DNA of 64,000 nucleotides, taken from contig CAYRSC010000004.1 in the NCBI GenBank assembly GCA_964427155.1, positions 124,001 through 188,000 of the forward strand, given 5' to 3'. Positions within the stretch are counted from its first letter, which is position 1; the number at the start of each line of letters is the position of its first letter. Source of the stretch: Desulfothermus sp964427155. GTDB taxonomy: Bacteria; Desulfobacterota; Desulfovibrionia; Desulfovibrionales; Desulfothermaceae. A program made the translations under genes and the position numbers. Below, in pieces: positions 1-8,896 of the stretch. The notes beneath the pieces are model-generated. The model searched no databases and was not told the origin of the DNA. It saw only the letters and a program-made list of their open reading frames with translations.

Positions 1-307
1 GTTTTTTTTCCTTTAGTTTTACCGATAGGGTTGGACCATAGATTATATGACGAATATTCAGGGCCAGACATATTAAAACAGTGAAGGGAAGAGTGGCGCC
101 TTCCTCAATCATCCCCAGAAAGGCAAATTGGCTCGCCCCCGCAAACATAATCATAGAGATAAAAAGTGAAAAATTAGAAGAAAAACCAGCTTCTATGCTG
201 GATAGGCCAAAGGTCAAGGCTATTGGAAAATAACCTATGACGATAGGGAAAGAATCCCTTACCCCTTTTAGAAAAAAAATCCATTTATTCCTATAACTAT
301 CGTGCAT
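1..307 (-). CDS. AzlC-family branched-chain amino acid permease, N-terminal part
   Basis: The minus strand from the ATG at 305-307 stays open to the window edge and gives about 102 residues; the C-terminal part lies outside. The sequence shows family hallmarks in order: GVRDSFPIVIGYFPIALTFG in the first membrane segment, the FAGASQF motif, and LNIRHIIYGP before the cut. These are typical of AzlC/YgaZ, the large subunit of a branched-chain amino acid exporter in the inner membrane. The usual small partner AzlD is not upstream; a different small membrane protein is found there. No clear ribosome site precedes the start. Family assignment is firm; substrate is inferred from the family. Confidence 0.8.
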   Translation of the reverse strand, partial: MHDSYRNKWIFFLKGVRDSFPIVIGYFPIALTFGLSSIEAGFSSNFSLFISMIMFAGASQFAFLGMIEEGATLPFTVLICLALNIRHIIYGPTLSVKLKEKK

Positions 308-368
308 GTATACAACTAGGGTGTATGATAGGGATGGTCCTGGATATATTCCTTTTCTGGGATAACGA

Positions 369-533
369 TTATCGGTTTACAAAAAATACGTAGAGCAAAA
401 GAAGGAGGGGAAAGAAATAACTTCCCGCATAAAAGTCTCCCTTTGAAAAGAAATAGATACTTTCTCCTATAATAAAGACAATAAAGATTACTCCCAACAG
501 GGCAAATACCTTTTTGGTGCGTCCTTTCTTCAT
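369..533 (-). CDS. small two-helix membrane protein, 54 aa
   Basis: A 54-residue reading frame starts MKKGRTKKVF and ends VNR before TAA. It has a basic N-terminus, a hydrophobic segment at about 9-28 and a second at about 38-51, so it looks like a two-helix inner-membrane protein with both ends in the cytoplasm. A purine-rich AAGGAGG lies upstream, but about 17 bases from the ATG, which is long. It sits just upstream of the AzlC-like gene on the same strand and may be co-transcribed. It is not recognisable as AzlD (too short). An overlapping frame of 77 codons from a GTG at 549 is less likely because it has no membrane or domain pattern. Function unknown. Confidence 0.5.
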   Translation of the reverse strand: MKKGRTKKVFALLGVIFIVFIIGESIYFFSKGDFYAGSYFFPLLLLLYVFFVNR

Positions 534-648
534 CTGTAATACCCCACACCCCCTCCTTGACTTTTTTCAGCTATCATGATTTGTAACCCCAGACAACCGT
601 TTTTTTGGACGTGGGCAGGTGTGTCACCCTCTTTTTAAGGAGTAAAAA

Positions 649-1887
649 ATGGATATATTTCAGGTATTTCTATGGCTCTCTATAATAGCGGGTTTTCTCA
701 TGGCCTTTAACCTGGGTGCCAATGATGTGGCAAATGCCATGGCCTCTGCTGTTGGTGCAAGGGCCATTACAGTAAAGCAAGCCATTATGATAGCAGGGAT
801 CCTAAACTTTGTGGGGGCGGTATTCTTTGGTTCCCATGTAACTGCCACCATCAGCAAAGGGATAATAAACCCTTCCTCCATTACTGACCCCAAGATTATT
901 ATGATGGGGATGTTTGCATCCCTTATCTCTGCGGCGCTCTGGGTATTCATAGCCACCCTCACTGCCCTGCCCGTGTCCTCCACCCACTCAATAATAGGAA
1001 GTCTCCTGGGGTTTGGGCTGGTGGCAGGAGGGCCCCATGTGGTAAACTGGAAGGTACTGGGATATGTTGTACTCTCATGGATAATCTCCCCCTTTTTTGC
1101 GGCAACCATCTCCTTTGTGGTATTTACCCTTATCCGAAGCCAAATCCTTATGAGGAAAAATTTTATAAAACATACTGTGCAATGGGTACCTATCTGGATA
1201 GTACTTACCTGTGCCCTTATAATCTTTTCCTTCTTTTATAAGACCCCCTTTGGGAAAAAATTGGGACTTCCCCTTTCAGTGAGTCTCTCCATTGTAGGCA
1301 TAATTGGAGTGATAATCTATGTGGCCAGTCTTATATGGGTAAAGAGGTTTGTAAAAGAGATGGAGGAGGACTCCCAGGTGGTGGAGGATGTATTTAAAAA
1401 GATCCAGATAGGCACTTCCTGTTACGTGGCCATGTCCCAGGGGGCAAACGATGTGGCGAACGCCATTGGTCCTGTGGTTGCGGTATATTCAGTGGCAAAA
1501 TATCATGCCCTCCTTCCAAAGGTCCAAATACCCATGGGATTTCTTGCCCTCGGTGGACTGGGAATAGCCACTGGCATCATGTTATTTGGTAAAAAGGTAA
1601 TAGGCACTGTGGGAGAAAAGATAACCACCCTCACCAACACCAGGGGATTTGCCGTGGATGTGGGTACTGCAACCACGGTATTGACTGCATCTAACCTGGG
1701 ATTGCCTGTCTCCACCACCCATTCTGCAGTTGGAGGGGTGGTTGGCGTGGGACTTGCCAGGGGTTTTAGTGCAGTGGACTTTGGGGTCCTGATAAAAATA
1801 ATTATATACTGGGTCCTTACTGTACCCATTGCCGCCTTTACCTCTATATTTCTATTTCAATTGATGAGATGGAGCATTCTGGGTTGA
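649..1887 (+). CDS. pit: PiT-family inorganic phosphate transporter
   Basis: The 412-residue integral membrane protein has the inverted-repeat signature of PiT permeases. GANDVANA occurs at about 23-30 and again near 265, each followed by an STHS motif (VSSTHSIIGS and VSTTHSAVGG). It is all hydrophobic helices apart from a short charged loop near 235-250 (KRFVKEMEEDSQ). PiT proteins import phosphate with H+ or Na+ as driving ion. AAGGAG stands 8 bases before the ATG. The next gene encodes the DUF47/PhoU-like partner usually found with PiT, which supports the assignment. Length is normal for the short bacterial class. Confidence 0.95.
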   Translation: MDIFQVFLWLSIIAGFLMAFNLGANDVANAMASAVGARAITVKQAIMIAGILNFVGAVFFGSHVTATISKGIINPSSITDPKIIMMGMFASLISAALWVFIATLTALPVSSTHSIIGSLLGFGLVAGGPHVVNWKVLGYVVLSWIISPFFAATISFVVFTLIRSQILMRKNFIKHTVQWVPIWIVLTCALIIFSFFYKTPFGKKLGLPLSVSLSIVGIIGVIIYVASLIWVKRFVKEMEEDSQVVEDVFKKIQIGTSCYVAMSQGANDVANAIGPVVAVYSVAKYHALLPKVQIPMGFLALGGLGIATGIMLFGKKVIGTVGEKITTLTNTRGFAVDVGTATTVLTASNLGLPVSTTHSAVGGVVGVGLARGFSAVDFGVLIKIIIYWVLTVPIAAFTSIFLFQLMRWSILG

Positions 1888-1961
1888 AAATAATAAAAGG
1901 GTAATTATAATGGTCCCTTCAGACCATTTTAAACTGAAGTCAGTTAAGAAGGAGCTTTGTT

Positions 1962-2639
1962 ATGATAAAAAAACTTCCATTCTTTGGGCTGGTAACCCCT
2001 CGTTCCCCCATGAACGGGCTTGTGGAACATTATGAAAAGATAGTGGAAGGGGTGAGCATGATAAGAGAGGCACTGGAATGTTATATATCGGGAACAGGGG
2101 TATGCCGAGAATTTGAAGAACTAACCAGGGAAGTGGATGCCATAGAGGAACATGCTGATAAGATAAAGAGAAACATAAGGAATCACCTTCCCAGACGACT
2201 CTTTATGCCCGTGGATAAGACGCTTTTTTTGAACTACACCCGAGGACAGGACAACATACTGGACTATGCCCAGGAAGCACTTCACTGGCTGGGAATGAGA
2301 CGGGTGGAAATACCTCAAAAGATCCAGAAGGCCTTTATTGACCTTGTGGAAGAGGTCACATATGTGGTGGAACTATTGGGCCCTGCCCTTAAATCCACTA
2401 TTGGACTTGTACATGGAGAACATATAGACAGACTTGGATGTAAGGAAAAATATCGTTATATACGACGGGAGAGACAAAAGATAATGAAAATGCAGAGACA
2501 CCTGGTCTCTGACATCTATAATTCAGATATGGACTTTAAAGACATATACCAATTGATACACTTTGTGGGATGCCTAAATGATACAGTAAAGAACTGCGAG
2601 ACATGTTCGGATACCCTCCGGGCAATGATAGCAAGGTAG
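1962..2639 (+). CDS. DUF47 family PhoU-like protein
   Basis: The 225-residue soluble, helical protein belongs to the DUF47 (PF01865, TIGR00153) group. Visible traits are the YEKIVEGVSMIREALE helix, the EVDAIEEHADKIKRNIRNHL segment with its metal-binding-like acidic residues, and the LFMPVDKTLFLNYTRGQD stretch. Members fold like PhoU and are almost always paired with PiT transporters, whose activity they are thought to tune. Here it follows the PiT gene by 74 bases with AGAAGGAG upstream of the ATG. The pair probably forms one transcription unit. The biochemical role of DUF47 remains inferred. Confidence 0.9.
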   Translation: MIKKLPFFGLVTPRSPMNGLVEHYEKIVEGVSMIREALECYISGTGVCREFEELTREVDAIEEHADKIKRNIRNHLPRRLFMPVDKTLFLNYTRGQDNILDYAQEALHWLGMRRVEIPQKIQKAFIDLVEEVTYVVELLGPALKSTIGLVHGEHIDRLGCKEKYRYIRRERQKIMKMQRHLVSDIYNSDMDFKDIYQLIHFVGCLNDTVKNCETCSDTLRAMIAR

Positions 2640-2651
2640 GGAACATAACAG

Positions 2652-3194
2652 ATGAAGATAACAGAAGAGGATGCAAGGGCCCTCTTGGAGAGGTATGCCC
2701 CCTCACACGAGGCCCTGACCCATGTTATGGAGCACTGCCTGAGGGTAAGAGATAAGGCCCTTTCCCTTGTGGAGGGGAAAAATCACCTAAAGGTGGATAT
2801 TGAGCTTTTAAAAACTGGTTCTATCCTTCACGATATAGGAAGATTCCGTTATCCGCCGGGAAGTAAAAATAGCATCCTCCACGGCATAGAGGGGGAAAAG
2901 ATACTACTGAAGGAGGGACTCCCCCTGCATGCCAGGATTGCACGGACGCATATTGGAGTGGGGATCACAAAGGAAGACATCCTCAAACAGGGCCTCCCCC
3001 TTCCCCTGGATGACTATGTCCCTTGCACGTTAGAAGAGATACTCATTGCCTATGCAGACAATCTGGATAGCCCTGGCATCTCCTGTGAAAAGGATGTGGA
3101 GGAGAGATTTGCCCAGGAGGTGGGAGAAGACTACCGCATTAGGGTAAGAAAATTCCACCACCTGGTGCACCAGATACTGGGAGATAATGCTTGA
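2652..3194 (+). CDS. HD-domain phosphohydrolase, putative
   Basis: The 180-residue protein carries an HD domain: HVMEHCLRVRD near 25-34, ILHDIGRF near 59-66, HGIEGEKIL near 77 and RTHIG near 97, followed by a conserved aspartate (YADNLDS). This order (H, HD, H, H, D) is that of metal-dependent phosphohydrolases of the HDIG type. The substrate, probably a nucleotide or phosphate ester, cannot be read from sequence. It follows the DUF47 gene by 12 bases, and its end overlaps the longest rplU reading frame, though not the true rplU start. It is likely the last gene of the phosphate unit or the first of the ribosomal one. Confidence 0.75.
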   Translation: MKITEEDARALLERYAPSHEALTHVMEHCLRVRDKALSLVEGKNHLKVDIELLKTGSILHDIGRFRYPPGSKNSILHGIEGEKILLKEGLPLHARIARTHIGVGITKEDILKQGLPLPLDDYVPCTLEEILIAYADNLDSPGISCEKDVEERFAQEVGEDYRIRVRKFHHLVHQILGDNA

Positions 3195-3255
3195 CGAGTT
3201 CCTTTCTTTAAGATTATACTTTTCTTCTCAATTTTTCAGGGAGGTAAAAGACACC

Positions 3256-3564
3256 ATGTATGTTATAGTAGAGACAGGGGGAAAACAATATCCTGTGAAG
3301 GAAGGTGATGTAATCACTGTAGAAAAGATAGGTGCAGCAGTAGGAGAAGAGGTGGTTTTAGACAAGGTATTATTTGCATCCAAGGAAGGGGATGTAAAGA
3401 TAGGGACCCCTTATGTGGAGGCAAAGGTAAGGTGCCAGGTCCTGGAGCAGGGAAGGGACAGAAAGGTAATAGTATTCAAGTTCAAAAAGCGTAAGGATTA
3501 CAAAAAAAAGAGGGGCCACCGTCAGCACTATACAAGATTAAAAGTAACCTCAATTGAGATGTAG
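3256..3564 (+). CDS. rplU: 50S ribosomal protein L21
   Basis: The 102-residue protein matches L21: MYVIVETGGKQYPVKEGD at the start and KFKKRKDYKKKRGHRQ near the end. L21 binds 23S rRNA in the large subunit. The open frame extends 23 codons upstream, but the ATG at 3256 has GGGAGG 8 bases before it and gives the family length, so it is chosen. It is followed 12 bases later by rpmA and then obgE, the classical L21-L27-Obg order conserved in many bacteria. Confidence 0.97.
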   Translation: MYVIVETGGKQYPVKEGDVITVEKIGAAVGEEVVLDKVLFASKEGDVKIGTPYVEAKVRCQVLEQGRDRKVIVFKFKKRKDYKKKRGHRQHYTRLKVTSIEM

Positions 3565-3576
3565 GGGGGTATAGTT

Positions 3577-3846
3577 ATGGCTCATAAAAAAGCAGGTGGT
3601 AGTTCCAGAAATGGAAGGGATAGCATTGGTCAAAGAAGAGGGGTAAAGCGATATGGGGGGCAGTTTGTGCGCGCAGGGAATATATTGGTGAGGCAACTTG
3701 GGACCAGGATATATCCAGGAGAGAATGTGGGGATGGGAAGGGATTTTACCCTGTTTGCAAAGGTAGATGGGTATGTAAAATATGAAAAGTTTACCCGCAA
3801 GAGAAAGGTAAAGACCCGAGTTCATATTATTCCTGCCTCAGCGTAG
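3577..3846 (+). CDS. rpmA: 50S ribosomal protein L27
   Basis: The 89-residue protein starts MAHKKAGGSSRNGRDS, the L27 N-terminus that reaches toward the peptidyl transferase centre, and continues GVKRYGGQFVRAGNILVRQ. The mature-type N-terminus is encoded directly, without the cleaved leader seen in Firmicutes. It lies between rplU and obgE as in most bacteria. GGGGGG stands upstream of the ATG. Confidence 0.97.
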   Translation: MAHKKAGGSSRNGRDSIGQRRGVKRYGGQFVRAGNILVRQLGTRIYPGENVGMGRDFTLFAKVDGYVKYEKFTRKRKVKTRVHIIPASA

Positions 3847-3937
3847 AGACTAGCTGTCTAGAAAAGAGACATTGAGGGTGGAGGGAGATGTCCTTCTGCC
3901 CTTTTTTTTTGAAAGATATAATGGTAATGGTAGGCAC

Positions 3938-4984
3938 ATGAAATTTGTAGACGAGGCACAGATACATGTAAAGGGGGGCAGGGGAGGAGATGGGTGTATC
4001 TCCTTTCGCAGGGAAAAGTATGTGCCCCGGGGGGGACCAGATGGGGGAGATGGGGGCAAGGGAGGGGATGTGTGGATAAGGGCCCGGGAAAACCTCCTCA
4101 CCCTATACGACCTAAGGCTTAAGAGGAATTACCGGGCAGAAAATGGTAGAGGAGGTCAGGGAAAACAAAAGACAGGAAGAAATGGAGAGGACCTCTATAT
4201 AGACGTCCCTGTTGGGACCCTGGTTTATGAAATAAGACCAGATGGAAGTAATGTTCTCATTGCGGACATGGACAAAGAAGGAAAGACCATTTGCGTGGCC
4301 AGGGGTGGACGGGGCGGACGGGGAAATATCCACTTTAAGTCACCAGTTCTAAGGGCCCCACGCATTGCAGAGGAGGGGAAGGAGGGAGAGGAAAGACACC
4401 TGAGGCTAGAATTAAAACTCATAGCAGACGTTGGTCTTGTTGGACTCCCCAACGCTGGAAAGTCCACATTCATCTCCACTGTCTCAGCGGCCAGGCCCAA
4501 AATAGCCCCCTACCCTTTTACCACCCTCACTCCACAGCTAGGAGTGGCCATGGGGGACTATGGGGAACGACTTATCCTGGCGGACATTCCAGGACTCATT
4601 GAAGGAGCACATCTGGGCCAGGGACTGGGACACCGATTTCTAAAACATATCTCCAGGACAAAGATACTCCTTCATCTACTTAGTGCAGAAGAGATATCCC
4701 TGGAGAGACCATGGGAAGGTTTTGAGCTCATAAATGCAGAGCTTGCAAAATTTGACCCAGAACTTGCCCAGAAAAAACAGATTATGGCAATCAACAAGAT
4801 AGACATATTGGACAACGCACAGCTTGTGAGGTTACAAAAGGTATTAAAAAGAGCCAGTTACCACATACATCTCATATCTCTTGCCACCCTACAGGGGGTA
4901 GAGGAGGTGATGAAAAGGCTCTGGTTGGAGGTAAAGGGGGTGGTCCCCTCTCATATCCGCCTTAACAGGGTTATCAAAGGATAG
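3938..4984 (+). CDS. obgE: GTPase Obg
   Basis: The 348-residue P-loop GTPase acts in late 50S assembly. Residues 1-158 form the glycine-rich Obg fold (VKGGRGGDGCISFRREKYVP; RGGRGGRGN). The G domain follows with GLPNAGKS at 169-176, the switch PFTTLTPQLG, DIPGLIEGAH and NKID. The C-terminus stops after the G domain, so the long tail seen in some Obg proteins is absent. An ATG-less extension of 22 codons is open upstream, but homology begins at MKFVDEAQI, so the ATG at 3938 is chosen. proB follows 6 bases after the stop. Confidence 0.96.
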   Translation: MKFVDEAQIHVKGGRGGDGCISFRREKYVPRGGPDGGDGGKGGDVWIRARENLLTLYDLRLKRNYRAENGRGGQGKQKTGRNGEDLYIDVPVGTLVYEIRPDGSNVLIADMDKEGKTICVARGGRGGRGNIHFKSPVLRAPRIAEEGKEGEERHLRLELKLIADVGLVGLPNAGKSTFISTVSAARPKIAPYPFTTLTPQLGVAMGDYGERLILADIPGLIEGAHLGQGLGHRFLKHISRTKILLHLLSAEEISLERPWEGFELINAELAKFDPELAQKKQIMAINKIDILDNAQLVRLQKVLKRASYHIHLISLATLQGVEEVMKRLWLEVKGVVPSHIRLNRVIKG

Positions 4985-4990
4985 ACAGGT

Positions 4991-6154
4991 ATGGACAAGA
5001 GGGCTCCAGGGGAAAGGATAAAAGAGATAGTGGAAAGATGCAAATTGATGGTGGTAAAGGTGGGGAGTGCAGTGCTCACCCATGAGGATGGCAGTATTGA
5101 CATCCGAATCATAACCCGACTGGTGGACCAGCTTTCTGCAATTCATGACTCAGGGAAAAAGATCATTTTGGTCTCTTCAGGGGCAGTGGCGGTGGGATGT
5201 TCCTACCTCCATTTCTCCTCCAAGGGAGAGGAGATGCCCCTGTGGAAAAAACAGGCTGCTGCCGCTGTGGGACAGAGCAGACTCATGCACCTATACGACG
5301 AGGCCTTTGAAAAATATGACAAGATTACTGCCCAGATATTGCTCACAAAGGATGATCTTAGGAACCGCCACAGGTTTTTGAACGCCAGAAATACCTTTTT
5401 TGCCCTCCTGGAAGAAGGGGCCATTCCTGTGGTAAATGAAAACGATACAGTGGTGGTAGAAGAGTTAAAGTTTGGGGATAACGACTTCCTGGCCACCCTT
5501 ATCCTGAATCTTGTGGAGGCAGACCTATTCATAAACCTCACCTCTGCAGAGGGCGTCTTTACCTCCAACCCCACTCAACACCCCGAGGCAAAAAAACTGG
5601 ATATAATAGAGGATATATCGCGACTCAACATTGAATCCATGTGTGAGGGCAAGACCACTGTGGGGAGTGGAGGGATGTATTCCAAGTTATTGGCGGCCAA
5701 GCGTGCGGCCCAACTGGGGATTCCCACCCTTATAGTATCAGGGAAGACCCCTTTTGTGCTGGAAAAGGTGTTTGCTGGGGAACACCACGGCACCTGGATA
5801 CTCCCCTCTTCCCATACCATATCCCGAAGAAAATTCTGGTTTGCCTATAATCTGGAACCCAGAGGGGAGGTGGTGGTGGATCAGGGGGCAAAAAATGCCC
5901 TCCTGTTTCAGGGTAAGAGCCTTCTTGCCGCAGGCATAGTTGAGATAAAGGGGGACTTTAAGGCCCATTCCCTCCTCAAGATCATGGGAGAAGATGGGAC
6001 TACTATTGGAGTGGGAATATCCAATTTTAGTAGTGATGAATTACGCAAGATAAAGGGGAAGAAGAGCTTTGAAATCCCTTCCATCTTACAACACAGTGAC
6101 ATCCCCCAAGAGGTCATCCACAGGGACAACATGCTCATTGAGGCCATCTTATAA
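4991..6154 (+). CDS. proB: glutamate 5-kinase with PUA domain
   Basis: The 387-residue enzyme phosphorylates glutamate, the first step of proline synthesis. Residues 10-265 are the amino acid kinase fold (MVVKVGSAVLT; VSSGAVAVG; NENDTV; FGDNDFLA; TVGSGGMYSK). Residues from about 290 form a PUA domain (GEVVVDQGAKNALL; KSLLAAGIVEI). It follows obgE by 6 bases, an arrangement found in many bacteria. proA is not in the window. It is the last gene of the plus-strand run and converges on thyX. Confidence 0.95.
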   Translation: MDKRAPGERIKEIVERCKLMVVKVGSAVLTHEDGSIDIRIITRLVDQLSAIHDSGKKIILVSSGAVAVGCSYLHFSSKGEEMPLWKKQAAAAVGQSRLMHLYDEAFEKYDKITAQILLTKDDLRNRHRFLNARNTFFALLEEGAIPVVNENDTVVVEELKFGDNDFLATLILNLVEADLFINLTSAEGVFTSNPTQHPEAKKLDIIEDISRLNIESMCEGKTTVGSGGMYSKLLAAKRAAQLGIPTLIVSGKTPFVLEKVFAGEHHGTWILPSSHTISRRKFWFAYNLEPRGEVVVDQGAKNALLFQGKSLLAAGIVEIKGDFKAHSLLKIMGEDGTTIGVGISNFSSDELRKIKGKKSFEIPSILQHSDIPQEVIHRDNMLIEAIL

Positions 6155-6178
6155 AGGTAAGGGCCCTTATACATTGGG

Positions 6179-6796
6179 CTATATGTCATCAAATATCACT
6201 GGGACCCTCTGTTTCAATTCCTCCAACAAAGGTAACATGATCTCCCTTATCTGAGGATGGGCCCGTCTGGAGGTGCGAAGACGAAGCACATGTCTCCATT
6301 CCCTGAAGTTGGCTGTCATTACCACCTCTGTCTTTAGACTATTTGGAAGAACTGACCTGGCCTCCTCAGGTCTTGCCCCCTCCTGGAGCAACTCCATATA
6401 CGCCCTCTCTGCCTCTTCCATGGCCCTTAGCCATATGGCATAGCGTCTGGAGTCGGTTTTAAAGAAAAAGGGCCTTATCACTGTGATCTCATTGCCAAAC
6501 CTATCCAAGGAATAATTGGCATATCTGGTGCTCTCCTGAGAATAGGCGGCCAGTCTATGTCTCACTAGTTCGTGACTTACCCCTCTATCACATATAAATT
6601 TCACTGTACAAAAACCATGCTCTATCACACTCTCATGCCCTGATCTTATTATGCGAGAGATAAACTGGATGGCAGAGCCAGTGCTAATCTTGTGCTCAGA
6701 CTTATAACAGGTCCTGCCTGCCACCTCTATTATCCTGAGCACCTCTTCTGCAGGAGGCAGATACAATATCTCATGGGATGGAGGAATTATCTTCAT
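6179..6796 (-). CDS. thyX: flavin-dependent thymidylate synthase
   Basis: The 205-residue enzyme makes dTMP from dUMP using FAD and methylenetetrahydrofolate. The ThyX signature RHR(x)7S is seen with RHR at 79-81 and Ser89, inside RHRLAAYSQESTRY. The C-terminal part shows the NFREWRHVLRLRTSRRAHPQIR stretch in shorter blocks typical of the dUMP site. Its use in place of ThyA is common in anaerobes and thermophiles. It starts 3 bases after the ruvB stop and ends the ruv operon. Confidence 0.95.
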   Translation of the reverse strand: MKIIPPSHEILYLPPAEEVLRIIEVAGRTCYKSEHKISTGSAIQFISRIIRSGHESVIEHGFCTVKFICDRGVSHELVRHRLAAYSQESTRYANYSLDRFGNEITVIRPFFFKTDSRRYAIWLRAMEEAERAYMELLQEGARPEEARSVLPNSLKTEVVMTANFREWRHVLRLRTSRRAHPQIREIMLPLLEELKQRVPVIFDDI

Positions 6797-6799
6797 GCA

Positions 6800-7762
6800 T
6801 TACTCCATTAGTTTTATATTTAAATGCCGATATGCCTTGACTGTGGCCACCCTTCCCCGGGGAGTGCGTTTTATAAATCCCATTTGGATGAGATAGGGCT
6901 CGTATATCTCCTCCAGGGTGCGTACATCTTCACAGCACGCAGTGGCAATGGTCTTTATCCCAACAGGTCCCCCCCCAAACTTCTTTATAAGCACCGACAA
7001 TATCTTTCTATCCATATAGTCCAGCCCAATATCATCCACATCCAGTCTCTCAAGTGCACCCCTGGCGATCTCTGGTGTTATCTCTCCCCTATTCTCCACT
7101 ACAGCAAAGTCCCTCACCCTGCGAAGGAGCCTATTAGCTATCCGTGGGGTCCCCCGGGAACGCCTGGCTATCTCCATGGCCGCACCCTTTGAGATCTCTA
7201 TATCCATTATCCTGGCAGAACGCCTTATAATGAGGCATAGCTCTTCAGGAGAATAAAACTCCAGTCTAAATATCACACCAAATCTATCCCTCAAAGGGGA
7301 ACTCAACAATCCCACCCGTGTGGTGGCGCCAATAAGGGTAAAGGGGGCAAGGTCTATCTTCACGGTCCTGGCACCAGGACCCTGCCCTATCACCAGGTCC
7401 AGTTTAAAGTCCTCCAGCGCAGGATAGAGTATCTCCTCCACTGCAGGATGAAGCCTGTGTATCTCATCAATAAAGAGCACATCGTGTTTGTTTAAATTGG
7501 TGAGGATAGCCGCAAGGTCTGCCCCCCTCTCCAGCACCGGACCAGAGGAGGTAATGAGATTTACCCCCATCTCAGAGGCGATTATGCGCGCCAGTGTGGT
7601 CTTCCCAAGCCCTGGGCTACCGTATAAAAGGGTGTGGTCCATGGCCTGCCCCCTCTCCCTGGCGGCCTGTATAAAGACCTTGAGATTTGACTTTATGTCC
7701 TCCTGACCAATGAATTCCTCAAGCCTCTGGGGCCGTATTTTCTCTTCTCTTAAAATGGCCAT
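6800..7762 (-). CDS. ruvB: Holliday junction branch migration ATPase RuvB
   Basis: The 320-residue AAA+ motor forms hexameric rings on either side of RuvA at Holliday junctions. Visible motifs are RPQRLEEFIGQ near 11-21, Walker A GSPGLGKTT, Walker B LFIDEIHRL, sensor GATTRVGLLSSPLRDRFG and the winged-helix end (QMGFIKRTPRGR). The length is slightly short for the family because the N-terminal tail is brief. It follows ruvA by 7 bases in the usual ruvC-A-B order. Confidence 0.97.
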   Translation of the reverse strand: MAILREEKIRPQRLEEFIGQEDIKSNLKVFIQAARERGQAMDHTLLYGSPGLGKTTLARIIASEMGVNLITSSGPVLERGADLAAILTNLNKHDVLFIDEIHRLHPAVEEILYPALEDFKLDLVIGQGPGARTVKIDLAPFTLIGATTRVGLLSSPLRDRFGVIFRLEFYSPEELCLIIRRSARIMDIEISKGAAMEIARRSRGTPRIANRLLRRVRDFAVVENRGEITPEIARGALERLDVDDIGLDYMDRKILSVLIKKFGGGPVGIKTIATACCEDVRTLEEIYEPYLIQMGFIKRTPRGRVATVKAYRHLNIKLME

Positions 7763-7769
7763 CCCCCTT

Positions 7770-8390
7770 TTATGAATCCTTCATGGGATTCTTTAACCTC
7801 AATACTGCCCTCACCGCCTCTTCCACCATAAGGTCTGGCTCTGATGTGAGCACATCTCTTAAAATGGGCTCCACCTCTGCTGGCTCATAACCTAGATTCA
7901 CAAGTGCAGAAAGGGCATCTGAAAATGTCCTTCCCTGTTGATCCGCAGGGTGGTGCCCAGCACCCAAAAGGGTTGTGGCCTCACTGGGGGAGATGCTATC
8001 CTTTAATTCCCATATAATCCTGGAGGCCGTTTTTTTTCCTATGCCTGGCACCTGGGAGAGGGACTTTATGTCCTCTTTTACCACTGCCTCATATAACATC
8101 TGGGGAGTGAGATGGGATAAGACACACATGGCGGTCTTTGGACCCAGTTTTGAGATCCCTATCAACTTAGAAAAAAGGGCCTTTTCCTCTGGGGATAAAA
8201 AGCCATACAGCTCCAGTGAGTCTTCCCTCACCACCATCTTTATATAAAGGGAGACCTCGTCCTTTCCCCTTAAGAGAGCAGTTGCAGAGGAGGATGGGAT
8301 AAATACCTCATATCCCACCCCACCCCCTGTAAGAAGTACACACCTATCCTCTCCCATCTCAACTATCCTGCCCTTTAGATAGGCTATCAT
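7770..8390 (-). CDS. ruvA: Holliday junction DNA-binding subunit RuvA
   Basis: The 206-residue protein recognises four-way junctions as a tetramer and loads RuvB. It opens MIAYLKGRIVEM (OB-fold), shows two helix-hairpin-helix motifs (ISKLGPKTAMCVLS; VPGIGKKTASRIIWELK) and ends in the RuvB-binding UBA-like domain (ALVNLGYEPAEVEPIL). Its ATG overlaps the end of ruvC by four bases, so the two are translationally coupled. Confidence 0.97.
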   Translation of the reverse strand: MIAYLKGRIVEMGEDRCVLLTGGGVGYEVFIPSSSATALLRGKDEVSLYIKMVVREDSLELYGFLSPEEKALFSKLIGISKLGPKTAMCVLSHLTPQMLYEAVVKEDIKSLSQVPGIGKKTASRIIWELKDSISPSEATTLLGAGHHPADQQGRTFSDALSALVNLGYEPAEVEPILRDVLTSEPDLMVEEAVRAVLRLKNPMKDS

Positions 8391-8896
8391 CTCCCTGGCC
8401 CCCTGCGCATCTCATACCTCTTTAAGGTGGAAGATATAAAAATATGACATAGACCAATGGCCAGGGCATCACTCTCATCCTGGGAGGCAGGTTGAGGGAT
8501 GCTCAAAAGTCTTGATACCATAAAACAAACCTGGGACTTATCTGCCCTTCCCCGCCCCACAAGGGTCTTTTTTACAAGGGTGGATTCATAGGTATGGACC
8601 TCAAGCCCCCTGTTTACACAGCACACCAGGACACAACCCCTTGCCTGTCCCAGTTTAAGGGCAGTCCTGCTGTTAACAGAGATAAATATATCCTCAATTG
8701 CCGCCTCTGTGGGAGAAAACTCTATAATAACCTCTTCCACTCCCCTGTAGAGATAACCAAGACGACGGGATATATCCATCTCCCTTTTGGGAGAGATAAC
8801 CCCACTCTCCAGGACCTCCACCTCACCTCTTTCTCCACACCTTAGTACCCCAAAACCTGTGTGTCTCAGCCCAGGGTCAAGACCCAATACAATCAT
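8387..8896 (-). CDS. ruvC: Holliday junction resolvase RuvC
   Basis: The 169-residue endonuclease cuts Holliday junctions symmetrically. The acidic catalytic set is visible: Asp in GLDPGLRHTG (residue 7), the Glu/Asp pair in AAIEDIFISVNSRTAL, and Asp in QDESDALAIGLCH. The start codon overlaps the stop of the YebC-family gene by one base (TAATG), and its stop overlaps ruvA. Confidence 0.97.
   Translation of the reverse strand: MIVLGLDPGLRHTGFGVLRCGERGEVEVLESGVISPKREMDISRRLGYLYRGVEEVIIEFSPTEAAIEDIFISVNSRTALKLGQARGCVLVCCVNRGLEVHTYESTLVKKTLVGRGRADKSQVCFMVSRLLSIPQPASQDESDALAIGLCHIFISSTLKRYEMRRGPGR

Noticed and set aside
316..549. 77-codon frame from GTG at 549
   Set aside because: It overlaps a 54-codon frame that encodes a plausible two-helix membrane protein; the longer frame has no domain or membrane pattern and its start is too close to the purine-rich site.
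3187..3255. 23-codon N-terminal extension of rplU
   Set aside because: It overlaps the HD gene and precedes a strong GGGAGG site with the family start MYVIVETGGKQ.
6158..6169. Perfect palindrome TAAGGGCCCTTA between proB and thyX
   Set aside because: It has no loop to form a hairpin, no T run and lies between convergent genes; likely chance.
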